This document shows positions 9,479-17,459 of a DNA stretch of 64,000 nt, one piece after another. Made by a program: the position numbers and the translations under genes. The notes under the pieces are model-generated. The model saw only the letters and a program-made list of their open reading frames with translations, was not told where the DNA came from and did no database searches. The stretch lies in the NCBI RefSeq assembly GCF_016462545.1, contig NZ_JAEMTA010000006.1, positions 104,477-168,476 of the forward strand. Reading direction: 5' to 3'. The stretch is from Mycolicibacterium sp. (GTDB lineage Bacteria; Actinomycetota; Actinomycetes; Mycobacteriales; Mycobacteriaceae). Positions within the stretch are counted from its first letter, which is position 1; each line of letters starts with the position of its first letter.

Positions 9479-10282
9479 ATGAGCACCTGGAACCGGGTCT
9501 CCACCCGGCCGATCGAGGACATCGTTGCCGAACTGGCGCAGGCACGTACCCTCACGATCGCGGTCCCCCGGCCGGGGATCGCCGTCATGTCGGTGGACAG
9601 ACCGGACCGTGGCAATTCTCAAACCGTCGAGATGTTCGGCGAAATCGCCTGGTATGCACATACATTGCGCAAGGCGCCGCTTCGCGCGCTGATCGTCACC
9701 GGCGCAGGCGGTGCCGCTTTCTGCACCGGGTTCGACCTCGACGAGGTGGCAGTCATCACCGAGATGACCATCCCCGAGTTCAACGAACTGGTGGACACCG
9801 CCGCGGCGGGAACCTCGGGTCTTCGGTCTCTGCCGTTCCCGGTGATCGCGGCGGTCAGCGGGCCCGTCGCCGGGGGCGGACTGTCGCTGGCATTGGCCGC
9901 GGACATCAGGCTTGGCGATTCTTCGGCGAGTTTCTCGGCAGGCTTCGTGCGGGTAGGTCTGTCCATCGGCGAGCTGGGAGCCTCCTGGCATCTGTCCCGG
10001 GTGATCGGTCCGGCGCGGGCCGCCGAGATCTCGTTCACCGGCCGCACCGTCCGCTCGGCGGAAGCGTTGAAGATGGGGCTGCTCAACAGGATTGTCGACC
10101 GCGACCAACACGAGGACGTCGTGACCGCGGCACTCGACTTCGCCGAGACGATCGCCGCCGACAGCGGCTCGCGCGCCACCAAGACCACCATGATGCGCAG
10201 TGCGGAGATCTCGTCGCTGCTGGCCGCACTGGAGTTGGAGAAACGCTCCCAGACCGTGCGCTGGGCCGACCCGACAAACTAG
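9479..10282 (+). CDS. crotonase-family protein, paralogue of the upstream gene, 267 aa
   Basis: Crotonase fold with a roughly 35-residue N-terminal extension before the core (SVDRPDRGNSQ). As in the preceding gene the first Glu is missing (GGGLSLAL) and the second region reads GLSIGELGASWHLSRVIG. The shared GLSxG(D/E)LGxSW motif suggests a duplicated specialised pair, perhaps a hetero-oligomer. Last gene of the beta-oxidation run; a perfect palindrome follows its stop. Confidence 0.85.
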   Translation: MSTWNRVSTRPIEDIVAELAQARTLTIAVPRPGIAVMSVDRPDRGNSQTVEMFGEIAWYAHTLRKAPLRALIVTGAGGAAFCTGFDLDEVAVITEMTIPEFNELVDTAAAGTSGLRSLPFPVIAAVSGPVAGGGLSLALAADIRLGDSSASFSAGFVRVGLSIGELGASWHLSRVIGPARAAEISFTGRTVRSAEALKMGLLNRIVDRDQHEDVVTAALDFAETIAADSGSRATKTTMMRSAEISSLLAALELEKRSQTVRWADPTN

Positions 10283-10296
10283 CCGGAGTACTCCGG
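10283..10296. repeat. perfect 14-bp palindrome CCGGAGTACTCCGG
   Basis: CCGGAGTACTCCGG begins directly after the stop at 10282. It could be an operator or part of a transcript-end structure; there is no T-run. Function unknown. Confidence 0.5.
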
Positions 10297-10314
10297 AAGA
10301 GGCATCCAACAGTG

Positions 10315-10324
10315 CCCCTTCGGG
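10315..10324. promoter_or_regulatory. CCCC-GAA-GGGG type palindrome, copy 1
   Basis: CCCCTTCGGG (CCCGAAGGGG on the other strand), about 80 bp before the NorE-like gene at 10403. It matches the recurring motif at 12071, 16012, 28117, 33970, 40672 and 43168. Confidence 0.45.
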
Positions 10325-10402
10325 CGAAGCAGACGGTGCCGCGGGCGGACGAGAATGAAGCGAGTCGCCCGCATGGGGTGCGCACGACGTGCGGAGTTCT
10401 CG

Positions 10403-10990
10403 ATGACGACCGTGATCCACCGCAGTGGAACCACCCGTCTCCCCGGCGCGGAGGGCATCTGGGCACTGATCGGCGCGGACCTGGTCATCTTCGCGGTCCT
10501 GTTTGGAAGTTTCCTGCAGGACCGACGGCACCACCCAGGGGTCTTCGAGGCCTCGAGACAGAGTCTCGACCTCACCCTCGGTGGCTTCGACACGCTGATC
10601 CTGCTGACGAGTTCGTGGACGGTCGCTCTGGCGATTCAGGCCCTCAAACGCGATCTCGTCGAATGGGTTCCGCGCTACTTGTTGGCGGGGCTGCTCACCG
10701 GCCTGCTCTTCGTGGCGTCCAAGTCGTTCGAGTACTTCCAGAAGGTCACCGACGGCATCACGCCGGCCACCAACCCGTTCTACACGTGGTACTTCATCCT
10801 GACCGGAATCCACCTGTTCCACGTCGTGCTGGGTACCACCCTGTTGACCTACGCATGGACTCGCTCCCGGCGAGGTCGGTACACCAGCACGAACCGGGCG
10901 GTACCCGAATCCGTGGCCACCTTCTGGCATCTGGTCGACCTGCTGTGGATCGTACTGTTTCCCTTGCTCTATCTGACGAAGGCGGCGTGA
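10403..10990 (+). CDS. cytochrome c oxidase subunit III family protein (NorE-like), 195 aa
   Basis: Polytopic membrane protein of the heme-copper oxidase subunit III family with about five hydrophobic helices, closer in length and form to NorE than to a standard CtaE. FWHLVDLLWIVLFPLLYL is the family's C-terminal signature, and FYTWYFILTGIHLFHVVLG carries the conserved helix histidines. GGAG seven bases before ATG 10403 favours this start over the ATG at 10355. It overlaps the NorF-like gene by one base. No catalytic subunit (NorB or CtaD) is nearby, so the role is open. Confidence 0.8.
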   Translation: MTTVIHRSGTTRLPGAEGIWALIGADLVIFAVLFGSFLQDRRHHPGVFEASRQSLDLTLGGFDTLILLTSSWTVALAIQALKRDLVEWVPRYLLAGLLTGLLFVASKSFEYFQKVTDGITPATNPFYTWYFILTGIHLFHVVLGTTLLTYAWTRSRRGRYTSTNRAVPESVATFWHLVDLLWIVLFPLLYLTKAA

Positions 10991-11265
10991 TGTCCATGCT
11001 GCGCGAACGGGCCACGCGGGTGTGCCTCGGCCTGATGCTGTTGACGGTCATCACCACGTGGGGACTGTCGAAGAATCTGGTCAGCCCGGCAGTCGCGGTC
11101 ACCGGCACCTTCCTCATCGTTGCGGTCAAGGTGCGGTACGTGATGTTGGACTTCATGGAACTGCGCGACGCTCCGCTGGCTGCGCGAACCGTGTTCGAGG
11201 CCTGGATCGTCGTCGTCGTCGCGATGATCCTCGGCTTCTGGATTCTGACCCCATTGATCGCGTGA
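10990..11265 (+). CDS. small cytochrome c oxidase subunit IV/NorF-like membrane protein, 91 aa
   Basis: Three predicted helices (about residues 10-25, 33-50 and 68-90). VAVKVRYVMLDFMELRDAP between helices 2 and 3 is typical of the prokaryotic cytochrome c oxidase subunit IV/NorF family. The ATG overlaps the NorE-like stop (TGATG), as in nor operons where norE and norF are adjacent. It presumably assembles with the upstream protein in the cytoplasmic membrane; what it serves is unknown. Confidence 0.75.
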   Translation: MSMLRERATRVCLGLMLLTVITTWGLSKNLVSPAVAVTGTFLIVAVKVRYVMLDFMELRDAPLAARTVFEAWIVVVVAMILGFWILTPLIA

Positions 11266-11316
11266 TGCGCGACTAGTTCCACTCAGTGCGAAACAAGTTG
11301 TGAGAAAGGTCTTTTC

Positions 11317-12045
11317 GTGTCAGATCAACGCAGTACCACCTCGCTGAAGATCGGCCTGTGGTGTAACTGGATCTTCGTCGCCCTCACGGCCGTCGGCTGG
11401 TTGGGCATAGCCCACTTCTTCGCCCCCGCACGGGCGGATCTCGGGATCGAGGCCACCAAGGTGTGGTTCACCGAGACGCACCGTACGGGAGTCATGGTCG
11501 GGTGCACGCTGTTCTACATCGCCGCCGGAATCCTCACGCCGGGGTCCATCGCGTTCGGCATCATGCTGTCCAAGATCGAAGGGCGCTATCCGCTGTGGTC
11601 GTTCACCATGGCGGTGTCCGGGGTGTTCATCTCGTTGATCATCTTCCTCAATTGCTGCGCCTGGATGGTCGCGGCCTATCGACCCGAGGTCGGCGCCGAC
11701 GTCATTCAAGCCTGGTACGACTGGGCCTGGTTCGCCTTTCTGCTCGGCTGGATCTACCTGGCGATCGAAATGGCCGCGACGGCCGTCGTGGAACTGATGG
11801 ATGACCGCCCCGAACCAATGATCCCGCGGTGGTTGACCTGGCTGACGTTCGCAGGCGCCCTGTCGATCTTCTGCGCGGCCGGTCCGGCATTCTTCAAGAG
11901 CGGACCGTTTGCCTATCACGGATTGCTCGCGTTCTACATGCCGGTCGTCGTCTGGGGCTCGTACATTTCGCTGACGACGTTCTACATGCTCAAGGAGCTC
12001 GCACGCGCGCCGCAGCCCGCGGAAATCCCCGCGGTGGCCGACTGA
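11317..12045 (+). CDS. uncharacterised polytopic membrane protein, 242 aa
   Basis: About six transmembrane helices: near residues 12-32, 55-75, 90-112, 130-155, 168-188 and 197-220. I recognise no enzymatic motif. Polar features include TETHRTGVMVGCTLFY and several Trp/Tyr-rich helices. The GTG start follows GAGAAAGG. It sits 51 bp after the NorE/NorF-like pair on the same strand, so the three may form one membrane module. It is not obviously a heme-copper oxidase subunit. Confidence 0.7.
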   Translation: MSDQRSTTSLKIGLWCNWIFVALTAVGWLGIAHFFAPARADLGIEATKVWFTETHRTGVMVGCTLFYIAAGILTPGSIAFGIMLSKIEGRYPLWSFTMAVSGVFISLIIFLNCCAWMVAAYRPEVGADVIQAWYDWAWFAFLLGWIYLAIEMAATAVVELMDDRPEPMIPRWLTWLTFAGALSIFCAAGPAFFKSGPFAYHGLLAFYMPVVVWGSYISLTTFYMLKELARAPQPAEIPAVAD

Positions 12046-12070
12046 CCGCGACATGACCTCTTTTGGGAGT

Positions 12071-12084
12071 ACCCCCAAAGGGGT
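12071..12084. promoter_or_regulatory. CCCC-N-GGGG palindrome, copy 2 (ACCCC-CAAA-GGGGT)
   Basis: A perfect 5-bp inverted repeat with a 4-base spacer, upstream of the aldehyde dehydrogenase. It lies just upstream of the TGGTCTGTCCA site and about where a -35 box or activator site would be if -10 is near 12103. Because TTTTT follows at 12088, a weak terminator for the preceding gene is an alternative. Confidence 0.5.
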
Positions 12085-12091
12085 GTCTTTT

Positions 12092-12102
12092 TGGTCTGTC
12101 CA
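12092..12102. promoter_or_regulatory. GntR/FadR-like operator, copy 2 (TGGTCTGTCCA)
   Basis: Identical 11-mer to that at 640, again with TTGACC starting exactly 20 bp downstream (12112). TATTAA/ATTAAT at 12103-12109 is a plausible -10 box directly after the site. It would control the aldehyde dehydrogenase at 12211. Confidence 0.6.
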
Positions 12103-12210
12103 TATTAATGATTGACCTTGGCGGCGCACCGGAGCACGCTGAGCGGTGACTCCGATCACACGATGGCGCCAGCGGAGATGGGTGCCACAGAAACGCCCAG
12201 GAGGGCATCG

Positions 12211-13659
12211 ATGACAGCGATCGACTACCGCCAGCTCTATGTCGGCGGCCGATGGGCAGACCCGGCGACCGCAGCCACGATCGAGGTGCACTCGCCGACG
12301 ACCGAAGCCCTGATCGGTTCGGTTCCTCGCGGAAGCAACGCTGACATCGATGCTGCGGTATCCGCGGCGCGATCGGCGTTCGACAGCCCGGACGGCTGGG
12401 CCAGCTGGCACCCCAAGCAACGCGGCGAGGTCCTCGAACAGTTCGCCGCCGAACTCGAAGCCCGCGGCGCCGAGACCGCCGCCCGGGTGTCGATGCAGAA
12501 CGGCATGCCGATCTGGCTGGCTCAGCAGTTCGAATCGGTCTTCCCGCCGCTGCTCCTGCGCTACTACAGCGACCTGATGGCCAGCGCGCCCGCCGAAGAG
12601 GAGCGGCAGGGCATGCTCGGTGGCACCGCGCTGGTCTCGCGCCACCCGGTCGGAGTCGTCGGCGCGATCGTCCCGTGGAATGTCCCGCAGGCAATCTCGT
12701 TCCTGAAGGTCGCACCTGCCCTTGCCGCCGGCTGCACCATGGTGCTCAAACCCGCCGAGGAAACCGTGCTGGATGCGTTCCTGATGGCCGAGGCCGCCGA
12801 GGCCGCCGGCCTACCGGCAGGGGTACTGAACATCGTGCCCGGCGGCCGCGACGTCGGCGCGTACCTGGTGTCGCACCCGGGGATCGACAAGGTGAGCTTC
12901 ACCGGTTCGACCGCCGCAGGTCGCGCGATAGCCGAGACATGCGGGCGACTGCTGCGTCCGGTGACGCTGGAACTCGGTGGCAAGTCCGCGGCCATCGTGC
13001 TCGATGACGCCGATCTGTCAGCGTCCATCGAGGCGTTCTTCGCCGCCACCCTGCTCAACAACGGTCAGATCTGCTGGCTCAACACCCGCGTGCTCGCCCC
13101 GCGTAGCCGCTACACCGAGATCGTGGACACCATCACCGATCTCGCCCGCTCGCTCACCGTCGGCGATCCTCTGGATCCGCAGACCAAGGTCGGACCGCTG
13201 GTGTCGAGCCGGCAGCGCGACCGCGTCGAGGGCTACATCGCCAAGGGCAAGCAGGAAGCGCGACTGACCACCGGCGGTTCCCGACCGGCCGGGCTCGACA
13301 AGGGCTGGTTCGTCGAACCCACCGTGTTCGCCGACCTCGACAACAACGCCACGATCTCGCGCGAGGAAATCTTCGGGCCAGTCCTGAGTGTCATTCCGTA
13401 CGGCGACGACGCCGAGGCCATTGCGATCGCCAACGACACCAACTACGGGTTGGGCGGCACCGTGTGGTCGGCCGATCAGGAACGCGCCGCCGACGTCGCA
13501 CGCAAGGTCAATTCCGGCACCATCGGTGTCAACCACTACGTCAATGATCCGGTGGCGCCGTTCGGCGGGATCAAGGAGAGTGGCTTGGGCCGCGAGCTGG
13601 GACCCGAGGGGCTGCACGCCTTCCAGGTGTACAAGACCATCTACCTGCCGCCGGCGTGA
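12211..13659 (+). CDS. aldehyde dehydrogenase (NAD(P)+), 482 aa
   Basis: ALDH superfamily enzyme oxidising an aldehyde to the acid. The catalytic Cys lies in NNGQICWLNTRVLAP, the general-base Glu in LELGGKSAAIVLDDADL, and the cofactor site in FTGSTAAGRAIAE. ATG at 12211 is chosen because AGGAGGG precedes it by about six bases; the frame is open from 12112 but lacks a ribosome site there. It is followed after 16 bp by a LuxR regulator. Likely substrate: the aldehyde from the alcohol dehydrogenase or a P450 product (inference). Confidence 0.92.
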   Translation: MTAIDYRQLYVGGRWADPATAATIEVHSPTTEALIGSVPRGSNADIDAAVSAARSAFDSPDGWASWHPKQRGEVLEQFAAELEARGAETAARVSMQNGMPIWLAQQFESVFPPLLLRYYSDLMASAPAEEERQGMLGGTALVSRHPVGVVGAIVPWNVPQAISFLKVAPALAAGCTMVLKPAEETVLDAFLMAEAAEAAGLPAGVLNIVPGGRDVGAYLVSHPGIDKVSFTGSTAAGRAIAETCGRLLRPVTLELGGKSAAIVLDDADLSASIEAFFAATLLNNGQICWLNTRVLAPRSRYTEIVDTITDLARSLTVGDPLDPQTKVGPLVSSRQRDRVEGYIAKGKQEARLTTGGSRPAGLDKGWFVEPTVFADLDNNATISREEIFGPVLSVIPYGDDAEAIAIANDTNYGLGGTVWSADQERAADVARKVNSGTIGVNHYVNDPVAPFGGIKESGLGRELGPEGLHAFQVYKTIYLPPA

Positions 13660-13675
13660 ATTGAAGGGGACAATG

Positions 13676-14833
13676 ATGTCTACTGCCGAACTCGACCAGA
13701 TTCACGTCGAACACACCCGCGACATCGTCAGCGCCGCAGCGGCTTTGCTGTGCAATGACGAGTTGTGCCCGCTGCCCGCCGACGGTGACCTTGGCGCCAG
13801 CGATGCCGCGTTGAGCAGCACGCGACGAGCGTTGTCGCGCGGACTGGACCAGATCGCCAGCACCCCCGGTCCGACCGAGCAGAATCGGCTCACCGCCCTG
13901 GTGCTGGAGTCGGTGGAGGCACAGGCGAAGGTCAAGGACGCCCTGATCGAGCACCGTGCGGAATTGGCGATCGGGGTGCGAGACGCGCTCGCGTCGCTGC
14001 GCAATGCCACCTCGACCGCCGCGCTGACCGAACGAGCGCCGATCGAGTTGCGCCGGATCGGATTTCGCCGGGCGCTGTTCTCCGGGATCGAGCAGGGGAC
14101 CTGGATGGCGCGCACCGCGTTCGCCATCGACGACCCCGATTTCGCGGCCGAACTGGTCGCCGTCGGTCAGGCCAACCCGCGCCGGCTCAACGGCCCGCTC
14201 ATCGAAAGCGAAATGGTCCGTCGGTGCACGCCGGTCGTCGTCAGCGACGCGCAGTCGAATCCGCGGGTGCACCTGCAACTGGTGCGCTACGCCGAAACCA
14301 GAAGCTACGTCGCGGCCCCGGTCCTGGTGTGGGGCGCCCCGGTGGCCATGGTGCATGCCGACCGCGATACAGATTGTGCAGTCGACGAATTCGACCGTTG
14401 CATGCTGGGCACCTACACCGAGGGTCTGGGCCTCGCGTTGGAACGCACCCAGTTGATGGAGCGACTCCAGGCGGTTCGACGCGCGACGACCGACTACGTC
14501 GCTGGCGTCAGCGCGATCGCCGACGATCTGTCCGCCGAAGGCTTGGACACCGGCGGACTGGGGCTGGACCCAACGGGTGACCGCGGCCGGCTTCAGCCGA
14601 TCTCACTGGGCGACGTTCACGGTGAACGCCTGACCCCACGCGAATGGGATGTCCTGCACAACTTGGCGTCCGGCAAGACCAATGCGCAGATCGCCTCTGG
14701 GTTGTTCGTCACCGAGGGCACCGTCAAGTCGCACGTGAAGCACATCCTTCGCAAGCTGGGCGCCACGAACCGGACCGAGGCGGTGGCTCGCTTCCACCGT
14801 CTCGCGTCCGCATCCGCGTCGAAGGTCGGCTAG
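13676..14833 (+). CDS. GAF-LuxR transcriptional regulator, 385 aa
   Basis: Three-part regulator: N-terminal helical region (1-120), GAF-like sensor (about 125-270) with SEMVRRCTPVVVSDAQ and RSYVAAPV, and C-terminal LuxR HTH with LTPREWDVLHNLASGKTNAQ and [20 protein letters not shown]. One of eight paralogues in the window, closest by eye to those at 30290 and 31538. It lacks a receiver domain, so it probably senses a small ligand. Two adjacent ATGs (13673 and 13676) are possible; AAGGGG spacing favours the second. Same strand as the aldehyde dehydrogenase. Confidence 0.88.
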   Translation: MSTAELDQIHVEHTRDIVSAAAALLCNDELCPLPADGDLGASDAALSSTRRALSRGLDQIASTPGPTEQNRLTALVLESVEAQAKVKDALIEHRAELAIGVRDALASLRNATSTAALTERAPIELRRIGFRRALFSGIEQGTWMARTAFAIDDPDFAAELVAVGQANPRRLNGPLIESEMVRRCTPVVVSDAQSNPRVHLQLVRYAETRSYVAAPVLVWGAPVAMVHADRDTDCAVDEFDRCMLGTYTEGLGLALERTQLMERLQAVRRATTDYVAGVSAIADDLSAEGLDTGGLGLDPTGDRGRLQPISLGDVHGERLTPREWDVLHNLASGKTNAQIASGLFVTEGTVKSHVKHILRKLGATNRTEAVARFHRLASASASKVG

Positions 14834-14836
14834 CAC

Positions 14837-15943
14837 TCAATACCGGATGACGCCCCGGATGTTCCTGCCTGCCAGCATGTCCTCATAGCCCTGGTTGATC
14901 TCATCCAACGAGTACTCCTGCGTCACCAACTCGTCGAGCTTGAGCTCACCCAGTCTGTACATTTCGAGGTATCGCGGAATGTCGTGGCGGGGGTTCGACG
15001 ACCCGAACAGTGAACCGCGAATCGACTTCTCGTAGAGGGTCAACTCGAACAGGGATCCGCTCATGGTCAGCTCGGTGGGATGGCCGATCGCCGTGACGAT
15101 CACCTTGCCCCGTCGTCCCACCAGGCTCAGGGCCTCGGCGACATAGCTGCCCTCGGCGACGTCGGTGGTGATCACACAGGCGTCGGCCATCTGCCCCCGC
15201 GTCAGGTCGGTGATCAAGGCCTGCGCTTCTGCTACGTTCGAGACGGCGTGCGTGGCGCCGAACTCGAACGCCTTCTGCCGCTTGAACTCGACGGGATCCA
15301 CCGCGACGATGTAGCGCGCACCTGCCCCCTTGGCGCCCTGCAGGGCATTGCTGCCGATGCCGCCGACTCCGAGCACCACCACGGCGTCGCCCGGACGCAC
15401 GCCTGCCGTGTTCACCACGCTTCCGTACCCGGTCGGCACGCAGCAACCGATCACGGCCGCACGGTGCAACGGTGTGCCCTGATCGACCTTCACCACGGAA
15501 GCCATCGGCACCACCGTGTACTCGGAAAAGGTTCCCAACAAACACATTTGGCCCAAGCCCTGACCGCGGGCGTGAAAGCGGTGAGTACCGTCGAGTTGTG
15601 GACCCTGGATGATCTGCGCGCCAAGGTCGCACAGGTTCGTCATGCCCCGCGCGCAATGCGAGCACTTGCCGCACGCCGGCAGGAAGCTGAGCACCACGGA
15701 GTCGCCCTCGGCGACGTCGGTCACGCCAGGGCCGACCGCCTCGACGATGCCCGCACCCTCGTGGCCCCCGACGTACGGGAACTGTACGGGAATGTCACCC
15801 GTGACCAGGTGGTAGTCGGAATGGCAGAGGCCGCTGGCCACCAGCTTGATCAACACCTCGGCTTCCTTCGGGGGATCGAGCTCGACTTCCTCGATCTGCC
15901 ATTTCTCTCCCAGGCCCCATAGGACCGCAGCCTTCGTCCGCAT
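14837..15943 (-). CDS. NDMA-type zinc-dependent alcohol dehydrogenase, 368 aa
   Basis: Medium-chain Zn alcohol dehydrogenase. Catalytic zinc site C40, H61 and E62 (GLCHSDYH, GGHEGAGIVEAVGPG); structural zinc C91, C94, C97 and C105; cofactor motif VLGVGGIGSNALQGAKGAGA. The overall sequence resembles the Rxyl_3153/NDMA-dependent family, whose members hold NAD tightly and depend on mycofactocin as electron carrier; no mycofactocin genes are in this window. Convergent with the LuxR gene (three-base gap). Probably oxidises the alcohol made by the adjacent P450. Confidence 0.88.
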   Translation of the reverse strand: MRTKAAVLWGLGEKWQIEEVELDPPKEAEVLIKLVASGLCHSDYHLVTGDIPVQFPYVGGHEGAGIVEAVGPGVTDVAEGDSVVLSFLPACGKCSHCARGMTNLCDLGAQIIQGPQLDGTHRFHARGQGLGQMCLLGTFSEYTVVPMASVVKVDQGTPLHRAAVIGCCVPTGYGSVVNTAGVRPGDAVVVLGVGGIGSNALQGAKGAGARYIVAVDPVEFKRQKAFEFGATHAVSNVAEAQALITDLTRGQMADACVITTDVAEGSYVAEALSLVGRRGKVIVTAIGHPTELTMSGSLFELTLYEKSIRGSLFGSSNPRHDIPRYLEMYRLGELKLDELVTQEYSLDEINQGYEDMLAGRNIRGVIRY

Positions 15944-15948
15944 CCGAT

Positions 15949-17400
15949 CTACCTTCCTCGATCACGAGTTTCGTCCATCCATCGTCGCCCCGGCCGACAC
16001 CTCGGGCATCTACCCGAAGGGGTGGGTTTCGTCCCCGCTTGGGATGAGCCCGCTGCTGGATGGGGCGCGCCGCACCTAATTGGCGAACGTGATCCTGACC
16101 GGCATGTTCTTGAGCCCCCCACGAAGGTGGTCTGGACGACCTTGGAGGGACCCGTCAACTCGATCGCTTCGATCTTGGGGAGCAGCTCTTCGGTCATGAT
16201 GCGCAGTTCCTGCTTCGCCAGGTGCATGCCGATGCACAGGTGGGGGCCGTAGCCGAATGCGATGTGCTTGTTGGGATGTCGATCGATGTTGAAGACGTCG
16301 GGCTCGTCGAAGACGTCGGCGTCGCGGTTCGCCGATTGATAGAGGAGCATCAGTCGGTCGCCGACGTTGATCGATCGGCCGCGCAGCGTGTAGGGCGTCA
16401 GCGCGGTTCGCATGAAGTGCTTGACCGGGGAGGCCCAGCGAAGTGTCTCGTTGACGAAATCCGGCACCAACGATAGATCGTTCCGGATACGTTGCAGCAG
16501 TTCCGGATTCCGGGCGAGCGCTTCTATACCGGTGGCAAGTGTGGCGGAGGTGGTGTCGTGCCCGGCGGTGGCCACGGCCACGAAGTACCCGTATGCGGTC
16601 TCCGGTGGGTAGAACTCGCCGTCCTCGGTTCGCGCGGTGGCGATGATCGTCGCCAGGTCCTCGCGAGGATTCGTGCGCCGATCCTGTAGTAATCCGTCGA
16701 AGTACCCGTAGAAGTCCTGAACCGCGGCGGCCCACTGTTGCGCAGCGGCCGCGGGCGACAGCGGCTCGATGTCCTCGCGGATGGCATCCGGATCCGCTGT
16801 TCCGAAGAGATCTTGGCTCAGCGACATCATTCGGGGTTCGTCGGACTCCGGCAAGCCGAACAGGCTCATGATGACGTGCAGCGGGTAGAACTTCGCGAAG
16901 TCCTGGACGAAGTCGATCTCACCATCTGTTTGGAGTAGCCGGTCGACCGCCTCTCTCGCCAGGCTTCTGATCCGGTCCTCCCACTGTTGAAGGTTCTTCG
17001 GCCGGAACCAGTCTGCGGCGATGTTCCTGACCTGTGTGTGCTCCGGCGGATCCAGATATGGCAGCGTCTCCAGGATCCGAAGGCTGCCGCCGGTCAGCGA
17101 CTTGGTGAATTCGTCGCCGGCCTTGTTTGTGAGAATCGGGTTCTCCGAACCGGGCTCACCGCCGCCGCCGTTGGTGAAGATGTCGGGCTGGCGTTCGATC
17201 TCCATGATGTCGGCGTGCTTACTCACCAGGTAGATCGGGTCGAAGCCATCGACGTAGCCGACCCCGAGTGGGTTGTTCTCCCGAAGCCATCGATAGGCCT
17301 CGTAGAGGGCCGGCTCGTCGCGGTGGCCCTCGGCCAGAATGATCTGCTTGGCAACAGAATCCGGAACGGCGGTGTCGGTCGGTATCTGAGTGGATGTCAT
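15949..17400 (-). CDS. cytochrome P450, CYP108-like, with frameshifted C-terminus
   Basis: P450 monooxygenase strongly reminiscent of P450terp (CYP108): start [21 protein letters not shown]-helix [13 protein letters not shown], ExxR in NETLRW, and heme Cys in [12 protein letters not shown]. After TTFVGG the frame runs into an unrelated tail ending at 15949. One base more in a six-G tract (bases 16115-16120) would give [13 protein letters not shown] and a stop at 16076, matching the family end and the second CYP108-like gene at 28228. So either a sequencing indel or a real frameshift affecting only the last residues; heme-site parts are intact. The gene lies between the alcohol dehydrogenase and the acyl-CoA ligase. 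Confidence 0.85.
   Translation of the reverse strand: MTSTQIPTDTAVPDSVAKQIILAEGHRDEPALYEAYRWLRENNPLGVGYVDGFDPIYLVSKHADIMEIERQPDIFTNGGGGEPGSENPILTNKAGDEFTKSLTGGSLRILETLPYLDPPEHTQVRNIAADWFRPKNLQQWEDRIRSLAREAVDRLLQTDGEIDFVQDFAKFYPLHVIMSLFGLPESDEPRMMSLSQDLFGTADPDAIREDIEPLSPAAAAQQWAAAVQDFYGYFDGLLQDRRTNPREDLATIIATARTEDGEFYPPETAYGYFVAVATAGHDTTSATLATGIEALARNPELLQRIRNDLSLVPDFVNETLRWASPVKHFMRTALTPYTLRGRSINVGDRLMLLYQSANRDADVFDEPDVFNIDRHPNKHIAFGYGPHLCIGMHLAKQELRIMTEELLPKIEAIELTGPSKVVQTTFVGGSRTCRSGSRSPIRCGAPHPAAGSSQAGTKPTPSGRCPRCRPGRRWMDETRDRGR
16012..16023. promoter_or_regulatory. CCCC-GAA-GGGG type palindrome, copy 3 (ACCCGAAGGGGT)
   Basis: ACCCGAAGGGGT lies between the in-register end of the P450 (16076) and the alcohol dehydrogenase start (15943), about 70 bp upstream of the latter on its strand. 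It matches the other copies of this motif. Confidence 0.5.
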
Positions 17401-17459
17401 TGCTTCATCACTTTCTGAATCGTCGGGTTTACGGTGGACGGGCCGAACGGCGTCTGTGG

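Noticed and set aside
9176..10930. Long open frame on the - strand opposite the crotonase and NorE-like genes
   Set aside because: Arg/Gly/Asp-rich with no motif, and it mirrors convincing + strand genes; an effect of GC-rich third positions.
12071..12092. Rho-independent terminator (ACCCC/GGGGT stem followed by TTTTT)
   Set aside because: Stem only 5 bp and the same palindrome recurs in divergent promoter gaps where no transcript ends, so an operator is preferred; not fully excluded.
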